Shown here piece by piece: positions 9,649 to 17,969 of a stretch of 64,000 bases of DNA. This stretch comes from Halopenitus malekzadehii (GTDB lineage Archaea > Halobacteriota > Halobacteria > Halobacteriales > Haloferacaceae). The first letter of the stretch is position 1. Each line of letters begins with the position of its first letter. Made by a program: the position numbers and the translations under genes. The stretch is from assembly GCF_900108505.1 (NCBI RefSeq), contig NZ_FNWU01000001.1:1008725-1072724 (forward strand), read 5' to 3'. The notes below the pieces were generated by a model that had not been told where the DNA came from, ran no database searches, and saw only the letters and a program-made list of their open reading frames with translations.

Positions 9649-11688
9649 ATGACCGACCAGACCGCCGGGGATTCCGGCACGCGGGACGATTCGAGTCCCG
9701 AACCCGAGGCCGAACACGCCGAGGGGACCGACGCGTTCGAGTACGTCGACGATGCCGATGTGGGAACCGCTTCCGACGCGACCCTCGAGGACGACGTTCC
9801 CGCCGACCCCGACGCGAGCCCAGAGGACGACCGGCCGGTCGTCTACGACCTCGCACCGGACTGCACACGCGTCGACGTCGAGACGGGCGCCTACTATCAC
9901 GCCGAAGTCAACGGCGTCGTGGAGTACGGCGTCTTCGTCGACGTTTCGGATGCGGTCTCCGGACTCGTTCACGAATCGAATCTCGCGGGCGACTATGACG
10001 TCGGCGATCGGCTCGTCGTCGACCTCGAGGAGATACGGGAGAACGGCGACATCGCCTTCGACGACGTGTCGCTGACCGACTACCGAACCGAGATAATCGA
10101 GCACGAACCTGCCATCACGCGTGTTCGCGGCCTCGAACCGGCGACGAACGTCACGATCGAGGGTGAGGTCGTGCAGGCCAAACAGACCGGTGGGCCGACG
10201 ATCTTCGCCGTCTCCGACGCCTCCGGGATCGTCTCCTGTGCCGCCTTCGAGGAGGCGGGCGTTCGGGCGTACCCCGAGATCTCCGTCGGCGACCTCGTCC
10301 GGGTCGGCGGTGACGTCGAGATCCGGGAGGATGCCATCCAGATCGAGGTCGAGTCGATGACGCCGATCTCCGGCGATCGAAACGGCGAGGCTCGAGCGCG
10401 GCTGGAGTCGGCGATCGAGGAGCGGGCCGAGCCCCGCGATGTCGATCCGCTCGTGGAGTGGGACGCGTTCGCCCCGATCCGGGAGGACCTCCGCGACCTC
10501 GCCAGGCTGTTGCGGCGGACCGTTCTTGAGGGGCGACCGATCCGGGTCCGTCACCACGCCGACGGCGACGGAATGTGTGCAGCGATCCCGGTCCAACACG
10601 CGCTCGAAAACTTCGTGCAGACGGTCCACGAGGACCTGGACGCGCCGCGACACCTGTTCAAGCGGCTGCCCAGCAAGGCGCCCTACTACGAGATGGAGGA
10701 CGTCACCCGCGACCTCAACTTCGCGCTGGACGGCCAGGCGCGCCACGGCCAGAAGCTTCCGTTCCTGCTGATGCTCGACAATGGGTCGACCGAGGAGGAC
10801 GTCCCAGCCTACGAGAATCTCGCCCACTACGACATCCCGATCGCGGCCGTCGACCACCACCATCCGGACCCGGAGGCGGTCGAGCCGCTGTTGGACGCCC
10901 ACGTCAACCCGTACCTCTACGACGAGGATTACCGGATCACCACCGGGATGATGTGTGTCGAGCTCGCCCGACTGATCGATCCCACGATCGACGGCGAGTT
11001 GAACCACGTTCCGGCGGTCGCCGGCCTCTCCGACCGGTCGAAGGCAGAGACGATGAGCGACTACCTCGAGCTGGCCGACGCGGCCGGCTACGACCGCGAC
11101 GACGTCCTCGACATCGGCGAGGCGCTCGATTACGCCGCCCACTGGCTCCGCTATTCGGAGGGCAAAACGCTCGTCAACGACGTCCTGAACGTCGGCTGTG
11201 AGGACGCCGATCGACACGAGCGTCTCGTGGAGTTCCTCTCGGAACGCGCCGAACGCGACGTCGACCGGCAGCTCTCGGCGCTCGATGGCCACGTCGAACA
11301 CGAGCGTCTCGCCTCCGAAGCACATCTCTACCGCATCGACCTCGACGAGTACGCCCACCGGTTCACCTACCCCGCGCCGGGGAAGACCACCGGCGAGCTT
11401 CACGACACCCGGGTCCAGGAGACCGGCGATCCGGTGATAACGATCGGCTACGGCCCGGACTTCGCCGTCCTGCGCTCGGACGGCGTCAGACTCGACATCC
11501 CGCGGATGGTCACCGAACTGAACGATGAGCTTCCGGAGGCAGGCGTCTCGGGCGGCGGTCACCTCGTCGTCGGCTCCATCAAGTTCGTGAAGGGTCGGCG
11601 AGAGGAGGTCATCGAGTCGCTCGTCGAGAAGATGGCCGACGCCGAGATCGACGAGGCGCTCTCCTCGGCGACAGTCCTCGAGGAGTAG
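9649..11688 (+). CDS. RecJ-like DHH nuclease with S1 and OB domains
   Basis: A 679-residue single-strand exonuclease-like protein. A disordered acidic leader (1-65) is followed by an S1-like RNA-binding domain (about 83-145, VNGVVEYGVFVDVSDAVSGL) and an OB-fold (about 165-240, TIEGEVVQAKQTGGP). The DHH phosphoesterase core then has RHHADGDGMC (301-310), MLDNGS (375-380) and VDHHH (401-405). The C-terminal DHHA1 domain ends with GGGHLVVGSIKF. The metal-binding Asp/His residues all appear intact. Archaeal proteins of this architecture are related to the GINS-associated nuclease and RecJ and act on single-stranded DNA or RNA; which one applies here is unknown. It is divergent from the JAMM-ribL pair. 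Confidence 0.88.
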   Translation: MTDQTAGDSGTRDDSSPEPEAEHAEGTDAFEYVDDADVGTASDATLEDDVPADPDASPEDDRPVVYDLAPDCTRVDVETGAYYHAEVNGVVEYGVFVDVSDAVSGLVHESNLAGDYDVGDRLVVDLEEIRENGDIAFDDVSLTDYRTEIIEHEPAITRVRGLEPATNVTIEGEVVQAKQTGGPTIFAVSDASGIVSCAAFEEAGVRAYPEISVGDLVRVGGDVEIREDAIQIEVESMTPISGDRNGEARARLESAIEERAEPRDVDPLVEWDAFAPIREDLRDLARLLRRTVLEGRPIRVRHHADGDGMCAAIPVQHALENFVQTVHEDLDAPRHLFKRLPSKAPYYEMEDVTRDLNFALDGQARHGQKLPFLLMLDNGSTEEDVPAYENLAHYDIPIAAVDHHHPDPEAVEPLLDAHVNPYLYDEDYRITTGMMCVELARLIDPTIDGELNHVPAVAGLSDRSKAETMSDYLELADAAGYDRDDVLDIGEALDYAAHWLRYSEGKTLVNDVLNVGCEDADRHERLVEFLSERAERDVDRQLSALDGHVEHERLASEAHLYRIDLDEYAHRFTYPAPGKTTGELHDTRVQETGDPVITIGYGPDFAVLRSDGVRLDIPRMVTELNDELPEAGVSGGGHLVVGSIKFVKGRREEVIESLVEKMADAEIDEALSSATVLEE

Positions 11689-11783
11689 GTCGGTACCCCG
11701 CCGTCGACGACGCGTGACGGGTTGCTGTTCGGGTTCCGCAGACATCTGTTTTCACTTGATCCGTACCGGATCCGTCGTGAGTC

Positions 11784-13547
11784 TCACGCGAACGCCACCC
11801 GTCGACGGACCAGCACCAGCGCCGCGCCGCCGACGGTCACGAGTCCCCCCGTGATTCCGATCGGGAACCGGACGCTGCCGCCGCGCCAGTCGGCGACGAA
11901 CACCCTGTGGAAGTAGTCCGCGGCCGTGGCGCTCTCGAACGCGACCAGTACCTCGCGGTTCCGGGTCGCGGCTGACGGGTTCCAGTTGAGACTCCCGACG
12001 ACGACGGTGTCGTCGGCGACGAGACCTTTAGCGTGGATCTTCGCGTATCGGCTCCGGGGTTCGGTCACCGCAACCGACAGCGGGATCGAGTCGGCGGCGG
12101 CTCGGGCGTTCAGCCGCGCGGCGAGCGCCTCGTTCTGCTCCGCGTCGTACCACGCGTTCGAGAGGAGGAGACGACTGTCGACGCCTCGCTCGGCCGCTCG
12201 AATGACCGCGTTCAACAGCCGCCACTCGGGGCCGTCGCTTCGGGGGACGGTCACGAGCACGCGCTCGTCGGCGGCGTCGATCCGCTCGACGATCTCGTCG
12301 GCCGCGTTCTCAGGGGCGAGCAGCAGCTCGACGTTCGAGGCGGTCGTCCGGTGGGGTTCAAACCGCGTCGGATAGGTCCCGTTGGCGCGTCCCCCTTCGT
12401 GGGTGGTCACGGTTTCGCGGGCCCGTCGCCACGGCACCGCGTCGATCGCGGTCGCATCCCGGTCGAACACCGACGCAAGCTCGTCGGCAAACCCGCGGTC
12501 GAACACGGTGACGCCCCAGCCGCGGTTCCCCGCGCCACCGGTTCCGGAGGGCTTCCAGTTCTCGGTGAGAACGACCGCTCGACCGTCGACGACCGCGTAC
12601 TTCGGGTGGTGGTAGGCGAACCGGGATCGCGGTCCAGCCAGGACGCGTGGTTCGATCCCGGCCGCGGCGAGGCGATCCAGCGTTCGCGCGGTCTCCGCGG
12701 AGAACCCGCCGACCGGATCGCCCTCGACGAGAACCCGAACCGTCACGCCGCGCCGGTGCGCCTCGATCAGCTCGTCGGCGATCCGCGTCGACGAGAACGT
12801 GTAGCCGGCGAGAAACAGCCGGTCTTCGGCCCCCTCGATCGCCGATAGCGGCGCGTCGCTCGCGTCCGGGAGGACGAACGCCTCCACCGTCGCGGAGCGG
12901 TTCGCCGGGTCGGCGGACGGATCGATGCTGTCGGAGCCGTGCGGTCGGTACCCGTACGGACGCCACCCGTTGCCGCGGAGTCCCTCCCACGACCGGTTCC
13001 AGACCTCGGCCTCCCGAGCCCGTTCGTAGGCGACGACGTCGACCGGCTCGCCGTCATAGGCGAGGACGATCCGGTCGCCGGATGCCGACAACGGAAAATA
13101 CCCGGGCAACCGGTGAACGAGAACGTCGACGTGGATGCTTGCGGCATTCGGCGCCGTACTCAGGGCGATCCGACCGGAGACGTTCGACGGGAGCCGCGTG
13201 TCGTAGTAGCCGTCCGAGAGGGTCCAGTTCCCGGCGACCGGCAGGTCGACGATCAGGTATTCACCCTCGTTACCCGCCGCGATCGGGTTCGGATACAGTT
13301 CGACGATGACTCCACCGGAGGCGACCGAGGTGTTCTTCCGATCCGTGACGGTCCCCGTCGCTCCACCACCGGTGGTCGCCGTTTCCCCGTCCACGGTCTT
13401 GCTCGGCGCCAGCGTCGTCGATTCTGACGCGCCGGCGGCGGCCGTCGGGACGCTCACGCCGCCGATCGCCGCTCCAAGCAGGAGCGCGACGACGAGGAGG
13501 AGACGGCACCACCGCGGGCCAGTCGATGTGGCATCGATCGAACGCAC
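11784..13547 (-). CDS. Secreted phospholipase D-like protein with lamin-tail domain
   Basis: A 587-residue exported protein. Residues 1-38 form a signal peptide (LLLVVALLLGAAIGG, then an Ala-rich cleavage area). A lamin-tail-like beta domain (about 75-170) opens with VIVELYPNPIAAGNEGEYL. Two PLD modules follow, with HHPKYAVVDGRAVVLTENW (an HxKxxxxD variant with EN-W after it) and KIHAKGLVADDTVVVGSLNW. The C-terminus has a hydrophobic helix followed by RRR, consistent with a membrane anchor. It probably acts on phosphodiesters outside the cell; nuclease and phospholipase activities are both possible. The GTG start at 13547 is supported by TTATAAAC at 13570-13577. Confidence 0.85.
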   Translation of the reverse strand: MRSIDATSTGPRWCRLLLVVALLLGAAIGGVSVPTAAAGASESTTLAPSKTVDGETATTGGGATGTVTDRKNTSVASGGVIVELYPNPIAAGNEGEYLIVDLPVAGNWTLSDGYYDTRLPSNVSGRIALSTAPNAASIHVDVLVHRLPGYFPLSASGDRIVLAYDGEPVDVVAYERAREAEVWNRSWEGLRGNGWRPYGYRPHGSDSIDPSADPANRSATVEAFVLPDASDAPLSAIEGAEDRLFLAGYTFSSTRIADELIEAHRRGVTVRVLVEGDPVGGFSAETARTLDRLAAAGIEPRVLAGPRSRFAYHHPKYAVVDGRAVVLTENWKPSGTGGAGNRGWGVTVFDRGFADELASVFDRDATAIDAVPWRRARETVTTHEGGRANGTYPTRFEPHRTTASNVELLLAPENAADEIVERIDAADERVLVTVPRSDGPEWRLLNAVIRAAERGVDSRLLLSNAWYDAEQNEALAARLNARAAADSIPLSVAVTEPRSRYAKIHAKGLVADDTVVVGSLNWNPSAATRNREVLVAFESATAADYFHRVFVADWRGGSVRFPIGITGGLVTVGGAALVLVRRRVAFA

Positions 13548-13569
13548 GGGACGTCTGGCGCGGTTTCGC

Positions 13570-13577
13570 TTATAAAC
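13570..13577 (-). promoter_or_regulatory. TATA box for the PLD/lamin-tail gene
   Basis: Read on the minus strand this is GTTTATAA, centred 26 bp before the GTG start at 13547. It supports leaderless transcription from that GTG codon. Confidence 0.6.
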
Positions 13578-13613
13578 ATCCGGAGAAGAAACGAGGGCAA
13601 AAAACCGAACGGC

Positions 13614-14954
13614 TTACGCGGGCGTTGCAGCGGTCTCGAGGGCCGTTTCGGCCTTCTCGGCCTCGGTTTGAACGATGAAGACGCGTTCGCCGGTGTACTC
13701 GGCGACCGCCTCGAGGGCGTCCGTCGTCCCGATCTGGCGTAGCGCCCACGCGGCCGCGGCGCGGACGTCGTCTGAGTCGTCGGACTCGAGAGCCTCCGCC
13801 AGGGGTTCGATCGCGCGTGCGTCGCCGAGGAGTCCGAGCGCACGGGCCGCGTACGGGCGAACCTGATCGTTCTCCATCTCGAGTTTGTTCGCGAGCGGCT
13901 GGACGGCCTCGGTCGCGCCGATCTCGCCGAGCGCCTTGAACGTCACCTTCTGGAGCTGCGGGTCCGAGTCCTCGTCGACGTACTCGACCAACGTCTCGGT
14001 GGCTTCCGTGGCCGCCATCTTGCCGAGGATCCGGATCGCCGGCTTCTCGCGTTTGCCGGCCCGCTGGAGCATCCGGTCGACTGCGTCGTCGGTCGCCGCG
14101 CGTTTGCCCATCCGTTCGAGGGCCTCGAGGCAGTGTCGTTCCATGAACTCCGACTGGAAGGCGTCGAGCGCGAGGAGGATCATCTCGACGTTGCCCTCCT
14201 GTTCGTGGACCTTCAGCGCGGACCACTCAACCGGATAGTCCTTGTAGTGGCCGAGCACGTCGTAGAATCCCTGCGCTTGCAGCTGTTCGTTCGTCTTCAG
14301 GTCGTCCCACTCCTCGGCGGCCTCCAGGTCGTCCGATAGCGTCTCGACGCTCGCCACGAGCGCGTCGATCGTGTCGGCGTCCGCGTCCGCATCGAGGTCG
14401 GCGTCCGCGACCGCCTCGGCGATGGACTCGAGGGTCAACACGAGCGCCTCGACGTCGTCGGTCTCGGGCTCGACGTCGACGTCGATCTCGTCCGCGACGT
14501 CGGCAGCGAACGACTCGATCGCGGCCTCGATATCGACGGTGCCGGCGTCGGTCCATTCCGTGTTCTCGATCGTCTCGATCGCCGTTTCGATGGACGCGAC
14601 GACGTCTCCGGCGTAGGGACCACGAGCGTCCTCGAGGTCGGCTCGGAGGTCATCGATCCGGGACTCGAGCGCTTCCTGGGGATCCGCGGCCTCTTCGTCC
14701 TCATCGTTCTCGTCCTCGGTCTCCGCGTCTCCCAGGTCGGCGTCGGTGAGCGACGATTCGGCGTCATCGAGAAGCGCCTCGACGTCGTCGAGATCCGCCT
14801 CCGTCTCGGCGTCCGCCAATAGCGTCTCGATCTCGTCGAGATACTCGTTCAGGCTCTCCTCGGTGGCGTCCTCGGGGAGTTCGGGTGCCGCCGCGTCCTG
14901 TTCCGTTGACGCCTCCTCGGGGGCGTCGTCCGCGTCGTCCTCGCCGTTGCTCAT
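13614..14954 (-). CDS. Acidic HEAT-repeat protein
   Basis: A 446-residue cytosolic protein. The N-terminal 100 residues are extremely acidic with long helical Glu/Ala/Asp runs. A middle region of mixed acidic helices (about 100-230) precedes a WDDLKTNEQLQAQGFYDVLGHYKDYP segment. The C-terminal third consists of HEAT/PBS-lyase-type repeats (KPAIRILGKMAATEATE, KALGEIGATEAVQPL, ARALGLLGDARAIEPL, AAWALRQIGTTDALEAV). Such solenoids act as protein-binding scaffolds and no catalytic motif is visible. The start is ATG 14954, with TTAATGG about 27 bp upstream on the minus strand. Haloarchaea commonly carry such a protein, but its partner is unknown. Confidence 0.82.
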   Translation of the reverse strand: MSNGEDDADDAPEEASTEQDAAAPELPEDATEESLNEYLDEIETLLADAETEADLDDVEALLDDAESSLTDADLGDAETEDENDEDEEAADPQEALESRIDDLRADLEDARGPYAGDVVASIETAIETIENTEWTDAGTVDIEAAIESFAADVADEIDVDVEPETDDVEALVLTLESIAEAVADADLDADADADTIDALVASVETLSDDLEAAEEWDDLKTNEQLQAQGFYDVLGHYKDYPVEWSALKVHEQEGNVEMILLALDAFQSEFMERHCLEALERMGKRAATDDAVDRMLQRAGKREKPAIRILGKMAATEATETLVEYVDEDSDPQLQKVTFKALGEIGATEAVQPLANKLEMENDQVRPYAARALGLLGDARAIEPLAEALESDDSDDVRAAAAWALRQIGTTDALEAVAEYTGERVFIVQTEAEKAETALETAATPA

Positions 14955-15072
14955 ATACCGAAACTGCGCGCGTAGTCCATTAAGTCGTTTCCCTTCGCCC
15001 GTCGTTGTGGGTGGCCACCACGAACCGACGAGTGCCACGTGTGGTCGCGGTCGACTGTCGTCCCGTGGATCG

Positions 15073-15291
15073 CTATCGTTCGGGTTCGACGGCGAGATCG
15101 GTCGCGATCCAGCCGTCGGGGTTATTGGCTTCGGAGAAGACACGTTTCCCTGGAGAGGTGCGAGAGACCGTGACTGCCGGGCGTGAGCACGTTTCAGCCG
15201 GATCGTGGTCGTTTCGTCGATCGCCGTCACCGACGACGGTCCCGTCGACCGGCGTCGGTCGATCGGTGTCGGTCCCGTTCCCAGGGGGCAT
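15073..15291 (-). CDS. Small haloarchaeal protein with NPDGWI-type C-terminus
   Basis: A 72-residue open frame whose C-terminal half (KRVFSEANNPDGWIATDL) resembles the conserved 'NxDAWIxSD' ending of a family of very small haloarchaeal proteins. The N-terminal half is a disordered Thr/Asp/Arg-rich tail. It is transcribed divergently from the Old Yellow Enzyme gene. A CATTATGT box about 27 bp upstream of the ATG (minus strand) supports expression. Function is unknown. Without a database comparison the family link rests on memory. Confidence 0.5.
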   Translation of the reverse strand: MPPGNGTDTDRPTPVDGTVVGDGDRRNDHDPAETCSRPAVTVSRTSPGKRVFSEANNPDGWIATDLAVEPER

Positions 15292-15429
15292 TATCGGTCC
15301 GTATTTCGCTCGAACACATAATGGTTTTGGTCGGCCTAAATGATCGGGGGGCCAGGGACAACCCGGTGGTTCGGTGCGTCTCTCGGCAGCGATCGGTGCG
15401 ACTTACCGTTCCGGAACCGTTGGTCCGAT

Positions 15430-16512
15430 ATGCCGTCGTTGTTCTCCCCGGTCACGCTCCGGGATACCGAGATACGGAACCGCGTGATGGTATCACCGAT
15501 GTGCCAGTACTCCGCCAAAAACGGGTTTCCGACGGAGTGGCATCGGGTCCACTTGGGATCCCGCGCGGTCGGCGGTGCCGGGATCGTGATGACTGAGGCG
15601 ACCGCCATCGAACCACGGGGGCGGATCTCCCCGCAGGACCTCGGAATCTGGTCGGACGACCACGCAGAGGCACTCGAGCCAATAACCTCGTTCATCCGGT
15701 CGCAAGGGGCGACGCCCGGGATCCAGCTCGCACACGCCGGCCGGAAGGCCTCGACCACGCGACCCTGGGAGGGACACGCCCCGCTCGGGCCCGAGGAGGG
15801 CGGCTGGGAGACGATCGCCCCGAGCGGGCCGTATCCCTATCCGGACGCCGAGCCGCCGCGCACGCGGACGATGGATCACGACGACATCACGGACGTGATC
15901 GACGCGTTCGTCGCCACGGCCGAACGGGCTCGCGACGCCGGTTTCGAGATCGCGGAGGTCCACGCCGCCCACGGTTACCTGCTTCACGAGTTCCTCTCCC
16001 CCGTCGCAAACGATCGGGACGACGAGTACGGCGGAAGCTTCCGGAACCGAACGCGGTTGACGCGGGAGGTGACCGCGGCGGTCCGGGACGTCTGGCCCGA
16101 CGACAAGCCGGTCTTCGTCCGGGTCTCCGCGACCGACTGGCTCCCCGACCGTGCGGCGTGGGACCTCGCGGACTCGATCCGGCTGGCGCCGGCGCTGGCC
16201 GAGGCGGGTGCGGACCTGATCGACGTCAGCAGCGGCGGAACCCATCCGGATCAGCAGGTCCCCGAGTCCGGACCGGGCTACCAGGTTCCGTACGCCGAGT
16301 CGATCCGTGAGGACACCGACGTGCCGGTCGCGGCGGTCGGCAAGGTGACCGAGCCGACCCACGCCGACGCGCTCGTGCGGAACGGACGTGCGGACGTGGT
16401 CGCGCTCGGCCGGGAACACCTCCGCCATCCGCAGTGGGCGCTCGAGGCGGCCCACGAACTCGGCGCCGAGATCGAATGGCCGGTCCAGTATAGTCGCGCC
16501 CGCTTCGAGTAG
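15430..16512 (+). CDS. Old Yellow Enzyme family NADH:flavin oxidoreductase (YqjM-like)
   Basis: A 360-residue FMN-dependent ene-reductase. It shows the thermophilic-like/YqjM subclass signature: Cys25 in VSPMCQYSA (the redox-tuning cysteine at the active site), QLAHAGRKAST, the catalytic-site HAAHGYLLHEFLSP, and YGGSFRNRTRL. The C-terminal barrel carries the expected GKVTEPTHADALV and LGREHLRHP. It reduces activated C=C bonds of unsaturated carbonyls using NAD(P)H; the physiological substrate is unknown. The ATG at 15430 matches the family N-terminus (MPSLFSPVTLRD), whereas 30 residues of open frame upstream do not. Confidence 0.92.
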   Translation: MPSLFSPVTLRDTEIRNRVMVSPMCQYSAKNGFPTEWHRVHLGSRAVGGAGIVMTEATAIEPRGRISPQDLGIWSDDHAEALEPITSFIRSQGATPGIQLAHAGRKASTTRPWEGHAPLGPEEGGWETIAPSGPYPYPDAEPPRTRTMDHDDITDVIDAFVATAERARDAGFEIAEVHAAHGYLLHEFLSPVANDRDDEYGGSFRNRTRLTREVTAAVRDVWPDDKPVFVRVSATDWLPDRAAWDLADSIRLAPALAEAGADLIDVSSGGTHPDQQVPESGPGYQVPYAESIREDTDVPVAAVGKVTEPTHADALVRNGRADVVALGREHLRHPQWALEAAHELGAEIEWPVQYSRARFE

Positions 16513-16562
16513 CCTCGTCATCTCCCCACCCACTTTTGGTGTGGGACGACGTATCCCGGATA

Positions 16563-17456
16563 ATGGCTCCCTCCGACCGTGATCGCTCCGACGAGACCGG
16601 ACCGACCGATGCTGAACCCCTTGAGGACCGACTCGCCGAGCTGACCGACGTGCTCGCCGAGCTCCGGTCGGACCTCGAGGCCGATCGTCGGGGGTCAGGG
16701 CGATGGTTCGGTTCCGACAGCTCGATCTCGGGGTCGGACCGACGCCCGCCGTTCCGTCCGCCGAACCCGGTCGAGCTGTTGCGGCTCACCGAACGCTACA
16801 CGATCCCGACGCTGATCGCGCTCCTTGAGACGACGATCCGGTCGCTCGAGCTGCTCCAGGCGTCGCTTCGCCTCGCGGATCCTGACGGCAAGCTCCGTCC
16901 GACGGACGATCGCTCGATGCCCGGGCGTCGCGGCAGCGATCGAGCCCGAACCGGGGACGATCGGCTCGCGGACGTTCGCGACGGCGCGGCCGCCGGGCTC
17001 ACGCGATCGCTCTCCGAGCTTCACCGTGCCCTCTCGGAGTCGGATCTCCCGCGAGAGGCGACTTCCCGGGAGATACTCGAGGATGCACGCGAACTCACCG
17101 CCGAGATCGAGACGCGACTGGCGGACGCGGAGACTCGTGACCGAGCCGGAAACGCCGATCGAGCCGGACGCGATTCCGCGGCGGAACCGGTCTCGATCGA
17201 CGTCACGGAGCCCACACAGGACGCCGATTCGGACGACGAGCAGAACGGAGGACCGGGCGACGGGCAGGACGAAGGCTCGGACACGCCCGACGTCGACGTT
17301 GACGCCGAACTCGAGTCGATAAAGCGGAACATCGAGAGCGATGCTGGATCGGAAGCGACCAACGAGGAATCGGAAGCAACCGACGACGGAACGAAAGCGA
17401 ACACCGACGAGGACGAGCAAGCCGACGACGAGAGGCAAACCGACGAGGACGAGTGA
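16563..17456 (+). CDS. Uncharacterised haloarchaeal acidic protein
   Basis: A 297-residue protein that I do not recognise. It starts with a charged helix (EDRLAELTDVLAELRSDLEA). A semi-hydrophobic helical segment around residues 65-100 (PNPVELLRLTERYTIPTLIALLETTIRSLELLQASL) is the only part that looks folded and conserved. A second helical stretch near 145-195 resembles a coiled coil (TRSLSELHRALSES, DARELTAEIETRLADAE). The last 100 residues are Asp/Glu/Thr-rich and disordered. There are no Cys and no catalytic motif. It follows the OYE gene by 50 bp in the same direction. An imperfect stem (CCCAC-N7-GTGGG, 16529-16545) lies between them. Confidence 0.65.
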   Translation: MAPSDRDRSDETGPTDAEPLEDRLAELTDVLAELRSDLEADRRGSGRWFGSDSSISGSDRRPPFRPPNPVELLRLTERYTIPTLIALLETTIRSLELLQASLRLADPDGKLRPTDDRSMPGRRGSDRARTGDDRLADVRDGAAAGLTRSLSELHRALSESDLPREATSREILEDARELTAEIETRLADAETRDRAGNADRAGRDSAAEPVSIDVTEPTQDADSDDEQNGGPGDGQDEGSDTPDVDVDAELESIKRNIESDAGSEATNEESEATDDGTKANTDEDEQADDERQTDEDE

Positions 17457-17546
17457 ACGCGCCGAGCGGAGGCGGAATCGTTCCTCCCCGCCCTCGAACT
17501 CGAAACCCCGACGACGACCGGCGCTCGGATCGCTCGTCCGGTCCGA

Positions 17547-17969
17547 CTACTCGATCGGCTCGAACCGGAACCCGTCCCAGTCCTGGCTGTCGGGCTCGCG
17601 GATCCCGGCGTCGGGGTCGCGGAGCTCCTCGACGTAGACCGGCGTCACCGGATCGCCGACCGCGACGTCAATGTCCTCGACGACCTGGCCGATCGCCCGG
17701 ACCGGCGGGCCGTCGTATTCCGTGCCGAGATCGAACTCCACGATCGCGAGGGTGTTCGGCGCGCGCACGCCCGGCGGCGTCGCGGTCGACTCCGTCCAGG
17801 TGACCACCGTCGCCTCGTACTCCCGGAGGTCGACCGTCCCGACGCGCTCCGCTCCGTTCGGGCCGACCGGGTGCGGCGGGTAACTCACTGTGCCGTCCGC
17901 GTACTCCGCCGCCTCGAAGACCGGGTCGTCGGTCTCCTCGTCGCCGGCAGCAGCGTTCGGCCCGCTCAT
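17547..17969 (-). CDS. OB-fold (DUF35-type) thiolase partner subunit
   Basis: A 140-residue OB-fold protein encoded directly after a thiolase, with a 4-nt overlap (17966-17969). The core reads VVTWTESTATPPGVRAPNTLAIVEFD, then VRAIGQVVEDIDVAVGDPVTPVYVE, the usual strands of DUF35-type acyl-CoA-associated subunits. The zinc-ribbon cysteines often found at the N-terminus of that family are absent here: the protein has no Cys. In haloarchaea, beta-ketothiolases built of a catalytic alpha subunit and a small OB-fold beta subunit have been described, and this pair fits. Its likely role is to hold or position the acyl-CoA substrate for the thiolase. Confidence 0.82.
   Translation of the reverse strand: MSGPNAAAGDEETDDPVFEAAEYADGTVSYPPHPVGPNGAERVGTVDLREYEATVVTWTESTATPPGVRAPNTLAIVEFDLGTEYDGPPVRAIGQVVEDIDVAVGDPVTPVYVEELRDPDAGIREPDSQDWDGFRFEPIE

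Noticed and set aside
9619-11745. A very long open frame antisense to the RecJ-like gene
   Set aside because: It mirrors the codons of a clearly real gene in a GC-rich genome, has no recognisable motifs, and its Arg/Val/Asp composition is typical of an antisense shadow.
16529-16545. CCCAC-N7-GTGGG stem after the Old Yellow Enzyme gene as terminator
   Set aside because: The stem is only 5 bp, has no following T-run, and overlaps the likely promoter of the next gene.
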